This document shows positions 45,182-53,552 of a stretch of DNA of 64,000 nt, in pieces (the first letter of the stretch is position 1; every line of letters starts with the position of its first letter). The DNA is taken from NCBI RefSeq assembly GCF_019669965.1, contig NZ_AP019781.1:248001-312000 (forward strand), read 5' to 3'. Both the position numbers and the translations under genes were made by a program. A model generated the notes under the pieces. It saw nothing but the letters and a program-made list of their open reading frames with translations, ran no database searches and was not told the DNA's origin. Source of the DNA: Methanoculleus chikugoensis (lineage in GTDB: Archaea > Halobacteriota > Methanomicrobia > Methanomicrobiales > Methanoculleaceae).

Positions 45182-46543
45182 ATGAACGGAAAAACTGGAA
45201 TGCGGGTATTCTCCTTGCTCACGGCGCTGCTGCTGGTGGGCGTGGGGGTTGTGTCTGCGGTGAGCGCCCAGGATGTCACAGGGACCCTTCCCGCAGATAG
45301 CAGCGAGCCGGTCCTGGTCATCGGGGATTCTATGGATGTACTCATCACGGGTACTACATCGGTATCCGATATGCGAGCATCCGGAATCAACGCTCCAGAA
45401 GAGCTGAACATCCCGAAGGGCATTACCCGGTACGATCTCGTGACGTTCGATCATGCTGCACTGAACAAGCAGATACGGGGCGTACTCCCCCTCCAGATCC
45501 ATGGCAAGGAGTACCAGGCCGAACTGCACAGGATGGATTTTGAGCAGATCGACGACGGCATCGACTCGTACGAGGGGGTGATCGTCGGCGTTGGCGGGAG
45601 CGATGTTCTCCTGACGACCGGGGAAAACGCCCTTGTCGGGAGTGTAACCTTCGGTAACGAAACATTCTGGATCACCCCGGTCGAGTCGCGAGCGCGCGCA
45701 AAGGGAGAAGCATCGCCTCTGCATGTCATCTACAGCTCTCAGGATATTGAAAATCCTGAAAAATGGAGTCTTATCGACTACGGGACGCTCACGCCCCCGG
45801 AAGGATACACTCCGATCGAAGTTCCCGAGAATCTGGAATCTTCCATGAGAGAACTCCAGGACCAGTATGCCACGGTCAATCTGCTGGTGGTTACCGATAA
45901 CCAGTTCTACCAGGATCAGGACAACTGGAAAACAGTCGCTCAGGATATCGTAGCCGAAGCGAACCGGCAGTTTGACCGGGACGATATTAGGGTGACGCTC
46001 TGTGTAATGGCGTATACCGATTCAAAGCGGGTTCAACTCTCAAACCATTCTAACATCACGAGCAACCCCGTTGTTGCGGTCCAAGCGATCTATCCGAACA
46101 CCGACCTTGATCTCTGGGCCGCAGATATTGCACTGTATGTTGGTGGTTACGATGCAGACGGTTCTGCACAGGGGGCTACTTACGGCTACTACCCATATCA
46201 TCATCGGCATGCCTGGGCTCAGATGGTCCCTGACGACATCTTGTACCTGGGTACCACACACGGCCGCAGGTGCGTGAGCATCCATGAACTGGGGCACCTC
46301 TTTGATGCTGGTCACCAGGAGCTGGATGAAAACCGGACGATCCCGTCTTACCGTAGGGCCTACCAGTGGTATCAACCGTTTTCTCCTCCCCTCAACCTCA
46401 AGAATACCGTGACATACAGTTACTTCAATGAGTTGATGAGTACCACTGAATTTTCATCGGACGACTACCACGGGGATGCCGATCACGACAACGCAAGGAG
46501 AATCCGGGAGACGAAATGGACAGTTGCGAACTATCACTCCTGA
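45182..46543 (+). CDS. secreted metzincin-type zinc metalloprotease
   Basis: A 453-residue protein: signal peptide (about 1-29, same MNGK type as 36680 and 39512), propeptide (about 35-190), catalytic domain (about 228-453). The zinc site HELGHLFDAGH gives His368, Glu369, His372 and His378, and the Met-turn is in NELMSTTEF (Met419). This is the metzincin pattern, close to M12B/reprolysin-like archaeal proteins. The propeptide matches the stand-alone protein 22222-22776. Two small YEGxYY-family genes follow, as there. Confidence 0.88.
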   Translation: MNGKTGMRVFSLLTALLLVGVGVVSAVSAQDVTGTLPADSSEPVLVIGDSMDVLITGTTSVSDMRASGINAPEELNIPKGITRYDLVTFDHAALNKQIRGVLPLQIHGKEYQAELHRMDFEQIDDGIDSYEGVIVGVGGSDVLLTTGENALVGSVTFGNETFWITPVESRARAKGEASPLHVIYSSQDIENPEKWSLIDYGTLTPPEGYTPIEVPENLESSMRELQDQYATVNLLVVTDNQFYQDQDNWKTVAQDIVAEANRQFDRDDIRVTLCVMAYTDSKRVQLSNHSNITSNPVVAVQAIYPNTDLDLWAADIALYVGGYDADGSAQGATYGYYPYHHRHAWAQMVPDDILYLGTTHGRRCVSIHELGHLFDAGHQELDENRTIPSYRRAYQWYQPFSPPLNLKNTVTYSYFNELMSTTEFSSDDYHGDADHDNARRIRETKWTVANYHS

Positions 46544-46714
46544 TGGGAGCCGATGCGAGTCTCACCCCTACCACCTTTTTAAATTGTTACCGGGTGGTTT
46601 GGTGGTACAGAAACCCCGGGCAGCATGTGTCAGAAAAGAAGAATGGGGGCCGCCGGAAGGATCCGGGGCGTTCTCTTTCTGGCAGGATCGGGCGAAAGAG
46701 ATAAAAGAGGTCAC

Positions 46715-47164
46715 ATGAAATCGAAACATGACAGACGTTTGGTTATCGAGGGGGTTCTGGCGTTCATCGGCGTCATCCTCCTCGTTGCGATGGTTGTGCT
46801 CATGTGCACCGCCCTCTTCAACTGGCTCGAAGCAAGCGGTGGATCCCCGAGATTGGACGTCTGGGAGATCAGGGGCGAACTGCCGCCGGAAAATGCATCG
46901 ATCATCCACCTGACCGAGAAAGACTTCGAGCAGCACCCGGCGCTCGACTCCGCAATCCGGGGCGACAACCGGGGTCCCGGACCCTGGTATTCGGGAGACA
47001 CACCGTACGGTGTCCTCGACGAGCGAACGATTGGGAGCGCTCCGGTGACATACCTAGAACGGGAAGTACTTATCGAGTCGTTTGGTCCCGATGTCGAGGC
47101 GAGAAACCAGCCGTACATCGAATACGAGGGTGCGTATTACTACTTTCTCATCCTGATCCCCTAA
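46715..47164 (+). CDS. one-TM protein of the YEGxYY family
   Basis: A 149-residue protein: basic start, one membrane segment (about 11-37), IIHLTEKDFEQHPALDSAIRG (about 62-82) and IEYEGAYYYF near the end. Paralogue of 22822-23223 in the duplicated three-gene cassette. The ATG at 46715 follows an AAGAGGT ribosome binding site; the longer upstream frame is not supported. Confidence 0.75.
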   Translation: MKSKHDRRLVIEGVLAFIGVILLVAMVVLMCTALFNWLEASGGSPRLDVWEIRGELPPENASIIHLTEKDFEQHPALDSAIRGDNRGPGPWYSGDTPYGVLDERTIGSAPVTYLEREVLIESFGPDVEARNQPYIEYEGAYYYFLILIP

Positions 47165-47191
47165 AATCGGGTCAAAACAGGTGCTATTGGA

Positions 47192-47638
47192 ATGGAAGAA
47201 GATAAAAATCCGAAATCAAGAAACCGGCTCAAAACGGCGGCCCTCGTCGTCGCCTGTGGTCTTGCCGGCGTCATCGCCATCGCGCTCGGCCTCATGCTCG
47301 CCGACGCCCTCATCATTTACGCTCACGAGAGTTCTGGGGAACAGCCGATGTTCTACGTTATGGAGAGAGCGGAGCCGGGGGGGAGCGTGATCGTTCCCCT
47401 GACTGAGCAGGACTTCGAACAGCACCCCGAACTCGCCGCAGTCATCCGGGGTGAGGAGCGGAACCCCTCGGCGTGGGAGTGGGGCTACCGGGATCAACGT
47501 GTCATCGGGGGAACTAAGGTCTCGTACACGGAGAGCAAGGCGCTCCATGATGCCTACGGTCCCCGAGAGGGGAGGGGGCTGTACCCGCTCATGGAGTACG
47601 AGGGTGCGTATTACGTGGTCCTGACGACATGGCCCTGA
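47192..47638 (+). CDS. one-TM protein of the YEGxYY family
   Basis: A 148-residue protein nearly collinear with 23247-23744 (membrane segment, VIVPLTEQDFEQHPELAAVIRG, NPSAWEWG, YTESKAL, MEYEGAYYVV) and ending TTWP. It is the intact form of the pair, and shows where the 23247 copy lost its stop. Function unknown. Confidence 0.77.
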   Translation: MEEDKNPKSRNRLKTAALVVACGLAGVIAIALGLMLADALIIYAHESSGEQPMFYVMERAEPGGSVIVPLTEQDFEQHPELAAVIRGEERNPSAWEWGYRDQRVIGGTKVSYTESKALHDAYGPREGRGLYPLMEYEGAYYVVLTTWP

Positions 47639-47956
47639 AGGGGAGTCCCCGTCGCCCGTGCTCGATATGCATCGCCTCTTTCCACGGGGGAGGCAAGTCG
47701 GAGGAAGTGAACTGAACCACAACATCAGTCTGGGCGTCACCGCCTGGCCTCGGGCCACCCTATCCCGCTATTATCCGGCCTTAGAGGCCGACTGGGGGAA
47801 AATCTCGGGAGGTACCATTCTCCCCCCTCAGCGAAGAAAAGGTTTGGGTTTTTCTGTTCCGAACCGGTTCTCCAGAGATCGGGTGAGTGCATCCTTTCGG
47901 GCACACCCCCTGGCGGGGACGGGGGCACACTGCCGTGCGATCGCCCCACAATGAGA

Positions 47957-48009
47957 GGGTTTAAGATGAATTCGGAAAAAAAACGGACGATGGCTGCCGG
48001 TTTTATATG
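47957..48009 (+). promoter_or_regulatory. type-2 promoter, copy 4, decayed
   Basis: GGGTTTAAGATG and TTCGG remain, but the palindrome's right arm is reduced to CGGAC after a run of A. TTTTATATG (48001-48009) is intact. The gap 47639-47956 shows no convincing gene; a 98-codon frame there lacks family resemblance and a ribosome binding site. Confidence 0.7.
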
Positions 48010-48028
48010 GTCTCATGACACAGAATCG

Positions 48029-48166
48029 GATTGGGTGCCGCGTGCGGTACCCATTTGTGTGCGGGGGTCGCCCATCCCCAGGTCTGACGCCCCGGATGAC
48101 GCACCCCCCATGCCCGGAGGCAATGGGCACGTAGGCGTTCTGTGCACTTAAATGTGTGATTCTTCA
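48029..48166 (+). ncRNA. truncated leader RNA, copy 4
   Basis: The 5-prime hairpin (GGGTGCC/GGTACCC), the 5-prime strand of P1 (CCGGAGGCA, 48114-48122) and a weakened P2 (GCACG/CGTTC, one mismatch) are present. The 3-prime strand of P1, the ribosome binding site and the MNGK signal peptide are missing. A deletion joined the leader to the middle of a broken gene. Confidence 0.65.
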
Positions 48167-48428
48167 ATGGATTCAAGCGACGATGCCTGGATGACGTTTG
48201 ATGAGGTAAAGAGCGAGGTGGGTGCACAGAGGCCTTTTGTTCAGCCTGTGGGGCGGCGGCATGCCTATAGGAGGAGATAGGCCTTATGGTGATCACAGCG
48301 TTGCCTGTGTAGGTTATCACGACTATACGGAGGGCTGGGTGTCCATACATGACACATGGGATACTCAGATCCATAACGTAGTCTATGGTAACTGGTGGGG
48401 TGCCATGGCGACCTGGGTGAGGCCCTGA
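48167..48428 (+). pseudogene. C39-like cysteine peptidase remnant
   Basis: The first frame gives WMTFDEVKSEVGAQRPF. After a frameshift near 48240 a second frame continues GGGMPIGGDRPYGDHSVACVGYHD and then VSIHDTWD to the stop at 48428. YGDHSVACVGY and HDTW are the catalytic His and Asp/Asn regions of C39/papain-fold bacteriocin-type peptidases. The Cys-bearing N-terminal half and the signal peptide are gone. Confidence 0.65.
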
Positions 48429-48453
48429 CCCCTCTTTATGGTGGTAGATCCAG

Positions 48454-49242
48454 ATGAAATCCCTGAAAACCGACAGAACCAGCAAATTCGCATTCATTCT
48501 CCTCCTGATCGCTATCGGTGCTTTCGGTATCCTCCTGCTCATTGACCTCCTCGCCATCGGTCCTGGGTATCCTCCCCCTGAGGCCCTGCAGAAATGGTAT
48601 ATCCCGCAGCCCCGGTACGAGTATGCGGAGAACGGCTCTGTCGCCGTAAATAGAACGATCGATGGGAATGTTGTCCTGCTCGGCGATATCGAAGACGGGT
48701 GTCCATCCTTATTCCCGGTCCTCTCACGGCACTGCAGCTATGCAATGTATGTCGACACCGTGTCGGGTGATCGGTATCTGGTCGTCAACTGGTACTTCGA
48801 TGACAAGGCAGACCTCTTACAGGCTGAGATGGTCCTCTGCAGCCACCTCCGAGCATCTGGGAATGTCTCTTCCGCTGAGCTGTTCCTCTCCAAAGAACCT
48901 GATTTATCACAGGGGGAACCGATCTTTAGTCCCGTTGCCGTAACAAAATTCGATAATGAAACGTCTTTTGGTTATTTCACCGTTGTTGAGAAGCCGCTGT
49001 CCCCGGAACACGACGATTACTTCGTTGTTTACTATGGGGTGGTCGGGCCGGCCATTCTCCCTGATCACACTGCTACCTTGGAGAATCTTATGCTCCGGAG
49101 TTATTCGCTTCATGGTGCAAGGCCGCTCGCACCCTGCTCGGCACAGGAAGCGGCAACAGGGTCTACGCATTCCGTGTGCGAAGGCACGCCCCTCCCGCCC
49201 CGGGCAGCGGAATCTCCCGGGATAGTACATAGAAGGTCTTAA
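48454..49242 (+). CDS. membrane-anchored exterior protein, unknown
   Basis: A 262-residue protein with one N-terminal membrane segment (about 11-35) and an exterior domain containing SYAMYVDTVSGDRYLVVNWYFDD. The last 40 residues look low in structure (Pro/Ala/Ser/Arg) and may be a read-through tail. No family recognised. It lies between the C39-like remnant and the PepSY-like gene. Confidence 0.6.
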   Translation: MKSLKTDRTSKFAFILLLIAIGAFGILLLIDLLAIGPGYPPPEALQKWYIPQPRYEYAENGSVAVNRTIDGNVVLLGDIEDGCPSLFPVLSRHCSYAMYVDTVSGDRYLVVNWYFDDKADLLQAEMVLCSHLRASGNVSSAELFLSKEPDLSQGEPIFSPVAVTKFDNETSFGYFTVVEKPLSPEHDDYFVVYYGVVGPAILPDHTATLENLMLRSYSLHGARPLAPCSAQEAATGSTHSVCEGTPLPPRAAESPGIVHRRS

Positions 49243-49243
49243 A

Positions 49244-50185
49244 ATGCCACGAAAGATCGGTGCACTCGTCTGTCTCGCTCTCGCGATCATAGTCGGGTGC
49301 GTATGGGTTCTTGGTCCGGGCCAGGTCCCGGAAAGCCCTCTTCCCGCCAGGGCGGGCGCAGGTGAAGACAGATACTCCCTCAACGCTGAGTTCCCGGAGG
49401 TGCGGGACTCGTACACGCTCTACCGGGCAGTCCCTGTCACCGTCACGGAAGAGCAGGTCCGGGAGGTTGCGGAGCGGTTCGGGCTTGCGGGGGAACCGGG
49501 GACGATGAACAAAAAGACCGGGGAGTTCCTCCTCATCGATGCCTCGAAGGACCCGGAGGAGCAGGTATCGGTGTATGCACATTCCGGCGCCGTGGCCTAC
49601 CACATCCCTGATCTGGAACTGCCGACCGAAGTGACCCGGCAGCCGGACCTTCCCTCGGATGCGGAGGCAGAGAAGATTGCGCTTGCGTTCCTGGAGAAGA
49701 CCGGCATGCAGTCGCCGGATGCCCGGGTCGTGAAGACCGAGGTGAACCAGAAGCAGGAGGCCTGGGAAGCAGGTGCCACCGAGCCGAAGGTGTCGTACGA
49801 CATCACCAAGGCAGTCAGGTTCGGCCGGTCACTCGACGGACTGCCGGTCTATGGCGACGAATTCGCGGCGATCCTGGGTGACGGCGGCAAGGTCGTCGGG
49901 CTCGTGAAAATCTGGCGTGAGGTGACGCCGGACGGGAATGTCAGCCTCCGATCCCCCGGGGAGGCGTATGAGGATCTTCGTGCAGCACGGACTGTCCGCC
50001 CTCACACGGGACAAGAGTACGATCAGATCACGATCGAGCATATCGCGATTGGTTACTGGATGGAGCCAAGGGGCTTTGTGCAGGACCTCGTTCGGCCGGT
50101 TTATGCGTTTTCCGGAACCGCGCTCCGGGACGGCGTTGAGGAACCGTATGTCGAATATGTCTTTGCCGATGAGGGGAAGCAGTGA
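49244..50185 (+). CDS. PepSY/YcdB-like exported protein
   Basis: A 313-residue paralogue of 37433-38395 with the same order: N-terminal membrane segment (about 5-25), YTLYRAVPVTVTEEQVREVA, SDAEAEKIALAFLEKTGMQSP, RSLDGLPVYGDEFAAILGDG and a final strand region. The upstream peptidase gene is broken here, so this partner may be left without its enzyme. The ATG directly follows the end of 48454-49242. Confidence 0.72.
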   Translation: MPRKIGALVCLALAIIVGCVWVLGPGQVPESPLPARAGAGEDRYSLNAEFPEVRDSYTLYRAVPVTVTEEQVREVAERFGLAGEPGTMNKKTGEFLLIDASKDPEEQVSVYAHSGAVAYHIPDLELPTEVTRQPDLPSDAEAEKIALAFLEKTGMQSPDARVVKTEVNQKQEAWEAGATEPKVSYDITKAVRFGRSLDGLPVYGDEFAAILGDGGKVVGLVKIWREVTPDGNVSLRSPGEAYEDLRAARTVRPHTGQEYDQITIEHIAIGYWMEPRGFVQDLVRPVYAFSGTALRDGVEEPYVEYVFADEGKQ

Positions 50186-50261
50186 GATCTACCCTTCTTC
50201 CCCGGTTTTTGGATATCCGTAGGAGAAATCTGCCCGCGGATACGCCCTCCGGAGTACCGGC

Positions 50262-50816
50262 ATGACTGAATTCGGCTTTACTCAGGTGGTTCTTGTGACT
50301 CTGGAGACCGTAGTTTCCCTGGGTCGGGTCTATCTCTTCCTCCTCGGCACATTTGCCGTTGTTCTCTTTCTCTGGTACGCCTGGCCCCGCCTCACCGGCC
50401 GGGACCGGGGGCGGATCACGACAAAGGAGTATATCCTGATCGCCTTCAGTACCGTTCTCCTCTCCATGGCGATCCTGCTCCGCTGGCTCAGCCTCTCCCT
50501 GTGGGTGATCTCTACCCTTGCGGCCCTCTTCACCGCTGCTCTCTTCGTCTGGTTCTTTCGACCGTCCTTCACCGGGGGAAACATCCCGGTGCGGGAGTCT
50601 GCCTGGCTCGCTGTGGTCGTCTTCTGCCTGCCGCTACTGATCCTTTCCTGGTTCGGCATCGTCTCTTTTGTTCTGCTCCAGGTGCACGGTTCGTTCTTCC
50701 CGGCTATCGAGGTCTGGGTGTATCTGCTCGGGCTCGACGTCCTACTCCCGGTCCTCGGGATTCTCGTTCCACTCCGGCAGATTGGAAGCGCCCGAAAGCG
50801 GCGGCAGGGTGCTTGA
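50262..50816 (+). CDS. multi-pass membrane protein, unknown
   Basis: A 184-residue protein with five or six membrane segments separated by short basic loops (GRDRGRITTKEY). No conserved polar motif suggests a mechanism. It follows the PepSY-like gene after 76 nt; the corresponding place in the 37433 locus has no such gene, so it was inserted or lost. Confidence 0.65.
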   Translation: MTEFGFTQVVLVTLETVVSLGRVYLFLLGTFAVVLFLWYAWPRLTGRDRGRITTKEYILIAFSTVLLSMAILLRWLSLSLWVISTLAALFTAALFVWFFRPSFTGGNIPVRESAWLAVVVFCLPLLILSWFGIVSFVLLQVHGSFFPAIEVWVYLLGLDVLLPVLGILVPLRQIGSARKRRQGA

Positions 50817-51077
50817 CGATCTCTCGGCCTGGAACGGCACCTGTGTCGCGATGCATTTCCCGGTTCCAACGACATTCGAGACGAGTTATATCATCGATGG
50901 GTCCCACGGGAGATCCCTATAGACGAAGCGATCTCCTTTCTGCATCTCGAGGACCAGCCGGAGAACATGATCATCACGCGGCTGGGGGATGGTTGCGGGG
51001 CCTGGGGCGCTTCACGTGGCCGCGACGAACTCCGGGACCTGGTCGACCCGTATCTGCCCGATCCGGCGGCTTCCTGA
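50808..51077 (+). pseudogene. fragment of the 38434-39009 gene
   Basis: Frame one encodes CVAMHFPVPTTFETSYIIDG and then stops near 50920. A second frame continues IDEAISFLHLEDQPEN and IITRLGDGCGAWGASRGRD to the stop at 51077. Both pieces align in order with the C-terminal half of 38434-39009. The 5-prime half is missing and one frameshift is present. Confidence 0.78.
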
Positions 51078-51130
51078 CAACGTGGGCAATCCAACGGCAT
51101 ATAACGCATTTCCTTCTGCTCAAAATAGAC

Positions 51131-51541
51131 ATGTCCGACCTGTACACTATGGATCACCCATCCCCCATAGACGGGAAGTACGTGGGAGTCTGCGATGAGT
51201 ATGGGACTCTGTACACCGCTTCCACCCGGGCGCTGGGCATCCCGACGCGGTTCCTGTCGTTCACCATGCAAGAAGTGTCTACTGGTAATGTATCAGGGCA
51301 TGCCATCGCAGAATCGTGGAATGGAAATGCCTGGATACACTCGGATCCGACGTGGAACTCGTTTGATAACCCGCAAGTTTATAAGACAGCAGGAAACACT
51401 CACATCAACATCACTGTCTACGGTGACGCCGATGACTCCTATTACACCCTGGATCCGAACGACCCGACCGGCGACGGCATTCTTAGGTATGAAGACTTCA
51501 GAACACAGATTCTCCTCGGAGAGGTTCCGAGGTACAATTAA
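51131..51541 (+). CDS. transglutaminase-like domain protein, N-terminally shortened
   Basis: A 136-residue protein with a complete transglutaminase-type triad order: Cys in YVGVCDEYGTL (about residue 20), His in SGHAIAESW (about 56), Asp in WIHSDPTW (about 70). The usual 60-80 residues before the Cys, and any signal peptide, are absent. A TATA-like CATATAAC at 51099-51106 is about 27 nt before the ATG, so it could be a leaderless transcript, or the gene is a remnant captured by a promoter remnant. Confidence 0.6.
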   Translation: MSDLYTMDHPSPIDGKYVGVCDEYGTLYTASTRALGIPTRFLSFTMQEVSTGNVSGHAIAESWNGNAWIHSDPTWNSFDNPQVYKTAGNTHINITVYGDADDSYYTLDPNDPTGDGILRYEDFRTQILLGEVPRYN

Positions 51542-51550
51542 CCCTTTTTT

Positions 51551-52408
51551 ATGAAGAAAGATATTGTCCTTCTGGCACTCGGGCTCGTCATTGCGGTACT
51601 CGCTTGCAGCGCCTCTGCAGGTGCAGTAGTGACGCCCCTTCCCGGACAGGGAAACCAGACCCAGATCCTGTACGGGGTCCACCCGAACGCGAAGACCAAC
51701 GAGACGATTACCGCGTTCATAGCCGAACACGGAGAGATCTGGTGGCATGAGGGTGTGTACAATCACACCCACAAGTACGTGTACGTCGTGCCGGCGAACG
51801 CCTGCGAAGAACAGCTCGTCTACTTTAACCGGATAGCCGATGAACACGGCGGCGAACAGTCTATTGAACGCATCTGGATTATCGGCTGCGACGAGGCGAT
51901 GCCCCTGGCCGCAGAGCTCCGGTTCCCGGAGATCTTTGCGAAGTACCCGGCGCTCAGCAACGATGCAGAGCTGCGGTCGTACATTGAGAGTCAATCCCCA
52001 AACCGCTATGAGGAGGTTACGGCCAGGCCTTCGCGTGCGCAGGTCTATTTCATCAACGATACCGGCGTGTTCACGGAGTACATCGTCCTCCTCTCAGGAG
52101 GAGAGATTGTCTCTACAACATACGTCTCGGAGGAGAACCTCACGGTCGGGAGAGCCGAAGCGGAGGCGCAGGCCCTCTCCGGACAGCCCCCGGGCGCCAG
52201 CGTCGAGAACATCGTGCTGAAAGTCTACGGCGGCGACCGGATTGTCTGGGAGATTACCGTTCGAGCCGATCAGAAGACCGATGTTGTGCAGGTCCCTTCG
52301 GATCTGGCGTCCGGGCAGTTGATCCAGACAACGACGCCGGGGTTTGGGGCGGTCTTCGCGGTTCTTGGTGCCGGGGTGGGTTTTGTCCTGTACCGGAGGC
52401 GGAGATAG
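51551..52408 (+). CDS. exported protein with PGF-CTERM sorting signal
   Basis: A 285-residue protein: signal peptide (about 1-24), a mature region with several N-glycosylation sequons and no recognised domain, and a C-terminal TTPGFGAVFAVLGAGVGF, ending RRRR. The PGF, hydrophobic stretch and basic end form the archaeosortase A substrate signature. A T6 run lies directly before the ATG with no visible ribosome binding site. Confidence 0.8.
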   Translation: MKKDIVLLALGLVIAVLACSASAGAVVTPLPGQGNQTQILYGVHPNAKTNETITAFIAEHGEIWWHEGVYNHTHKYVYVVPANACEEQLVYFNRIADEHGGEQSIERIWIIGCDEAMPLAAELRFPEIFAKYPALSNDAELRSYIESQSPNRYEEVTARPSRAQVYFINDTGVFTEYIVLLSGGEIVSTTYVSEENLTVGRAEAEAQALSGQPPGASVENIVLKVYGGDRIVWEITVRADQKTDVVQVPSDLASGQLIQTTTPGFGAVFAVLGAGVGFVLYRRRR

Positions 52409-52428
52409 GGCCAGAATTACGGATGCCC

Positions 52429-52434
52429 TTTTTT
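52429..52434 (+). terminator. short oligo-T after 52408
   Basis: Six T residues 20 nt after the stop of the PGF-CTERM gene; a weak archaeal terminator. The remaining gap up to 52554 holds nothing I can support. Confidence 0.4.
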
Positions 52435-52554
52435 GTTGTTCAACAACCCGGTTACCTGCTCTCGCCGCCGTGTAAGCCTTTCCGTCGTCCGGAGCGGCAC
52501 TCTTTTCTGGCCCCCTTGCGGTCGCATTTGGGGTCGAAGGCAATCTGGTGAACC

Positions 52555-52612
52555 CAATGTGTAGATGCGCGGCACAGAAAGGGTTTATAGAAGAGCGTTG
52601 ACTTTTCCGTCA
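52555..52612 (+). promoter_or_regulatory. type-1 envelope promoter element, copy 6
   Basis: CAATGTGTAGA, GGCACAGAAAGGGTTTATAG, AAGAGCGTTGACTTTTCCG. It has AGG in place of the usual TCG before the TATA box, a variant shared with the 56693 copy, with which similarity continues past the start of the genes. Confidence 0.8.
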
Positions 52613-52658
52613 TGAATACCGGGTTCGGTGTCCCGGGACGCGACAGAAGGTGAAATCG

Positions 52659-52967
52659 ATGGAAGAAAGGCGATTCATAAGCGGTATCGGTCGGAGGGGG
52701 TTGATCTCTGTCGCCCTGCTGCTCTTCATCCTGGCCGGCAGCGGCATAGCGTGCGCATCTCCGGGTGGAGAACCTCCGGCCGATGCGGGGGAGGGCCGGG
52801 AGGCCGTGCTGGCGGAGCCCGTAGATACGACGACGTATCAGGGATCCGGGAGTGCGTTCAGCGTCTTCTACAACCCCGTGCACCTCGCGTGCGCTCTCGG
52901 GGCCGTGATCGTGCTCGCGGTGGGGTACGTCCTTATCCGGAGGTCCCGCGGGAAGGACGCGCCGTGA
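52659..52967 (+). CDS. small exported two-TM protein
   Basis: A 102-residue protein: signal-like segment (about 12-31), an acidic exterior loop (ADAGEGREAVL), and a C-terminal membrane segment with a basic end (IRRSRGKDAP). A near-identical copy is at 56797-57105. AGGTGA lies 6 nt before the ATG at 52659; the second copy has GTG at this place, so the upstream GTG is not needed. The stop overlaps the next start. Confidence 0.72.
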   Translation: MEERRFISGIGRRGLISVALLLFILAGSGIACASPGGEPPADAGEGREAVLAEPVDTTTYQGSGSAFSVFYNPVHLACALGAVIVLAVGYVLIRRSRGKDAP

Positions 52968-53314
52968 GTCTGCTCTTCTTTCCGGCCGTCGCCTTCGTCC
53001 TCGCGTGGCCGTTCGCTCTCATAACCCTGGTCGGGAAGCTGGGACAGGAAAAGCGGCGCCCGGCGGTCTCGCTCGGGATAGGAATCGTGGCGGTGGCGTC
53101 CGGCACGATCGCCACGGCTTACGCGGGCGCTCCCGCCACCCCGCTGGTATCCGGGATAATCCTGCTCTCGATGGTTACGGTCTCGGCATCTGCCGTGGCG
53201 ACGGCGTATTTTCTGTTCGGGAACGTTGCTATGAACGGCAGAAGACTATGTGCTGCAGCCGGGTCGCTGCTCCAGCTGCCGTTCCTGGTTGCCCAGTTCG
53301 TGGGTCCCCGATAA
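52964..53314 (+). CDS. small multi-pass membrane protein
   Basis: A 116-residue protein with four membrane segments, starting at GTG 52964 in a GTGA overlap. The same gene begins after the duplicate at 57102 but breaks after 14 codons. No family recognised. Confidence 0.65.
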   Translation: MSLLFFPAVAFVLAWPFALITLVGKLGQEKRRPAVSLGIGIVAVASGTIATAYAGAPATPLVSGIILLSMVTVSASAVATAYFLFGNVAMNGRRLCAAAGSLLQLPFLVAQFVGPR

Positions 53315-53552
53315 ATTACCCGGCGCCGCCCCGCCGGTCTTCGCGGAAAAACTGTCCCTCCTGGGTATACTCTTCGATGCTCTTGCAGAGGCAATCGGAA
53401 CCGCCGGGGAGCCCGGGTATCGCGGTTTCTTCTCGCTTGGTCTGCTGACCGGGCTGTACCTGGAGGTATTCCTCGGTGCAGCGGTTGTCTGCCTGGCTGT
53501 GGGCATCGTGATGCGCAGCCTGGACGGACAGGAAACGGAGGATCGGAGATAA
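53250..53552 (+). CDS. membrane protein resembling 15371-15934, start unclear
   Basis: Residues after about 25 (FAEKLSLLGILFDALAEAIG, YLEVFLGAAVVCLAVG) resemble the C-terminal part of the 15371-15934 protein. The only start in frame is GTG 53250, inside the previous gene, giving an unlikely N-terminus. The gene may be an N-terminally lost fragment, or use a non-standard start near 53300. Confidence 0.5.
   Translation: MLQPGRCSSCRSWLPSSWVPDKLPGAAPPVFAEKLSLLGILFDALAEAIGTAGEPGYRGFFSLGLLTGLYLEVFLGAAVVCLAVGIVMRSLDGQETEDRR

Noticed and set aside
47658-47954. 98-codon open frame before leader copy 4
   Set aside because: No ribosome binding site, no hydrophobic segment like its neighbours, basic low-complexity end and no resemblance to anything else in the window.
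36382-48166. Leader copies as a miniature transposable element
   Set aside because: No terminal inverted repeats or target duplications seen, all copies are in the same orientation to a gene, and similarity continues into coding sequence.
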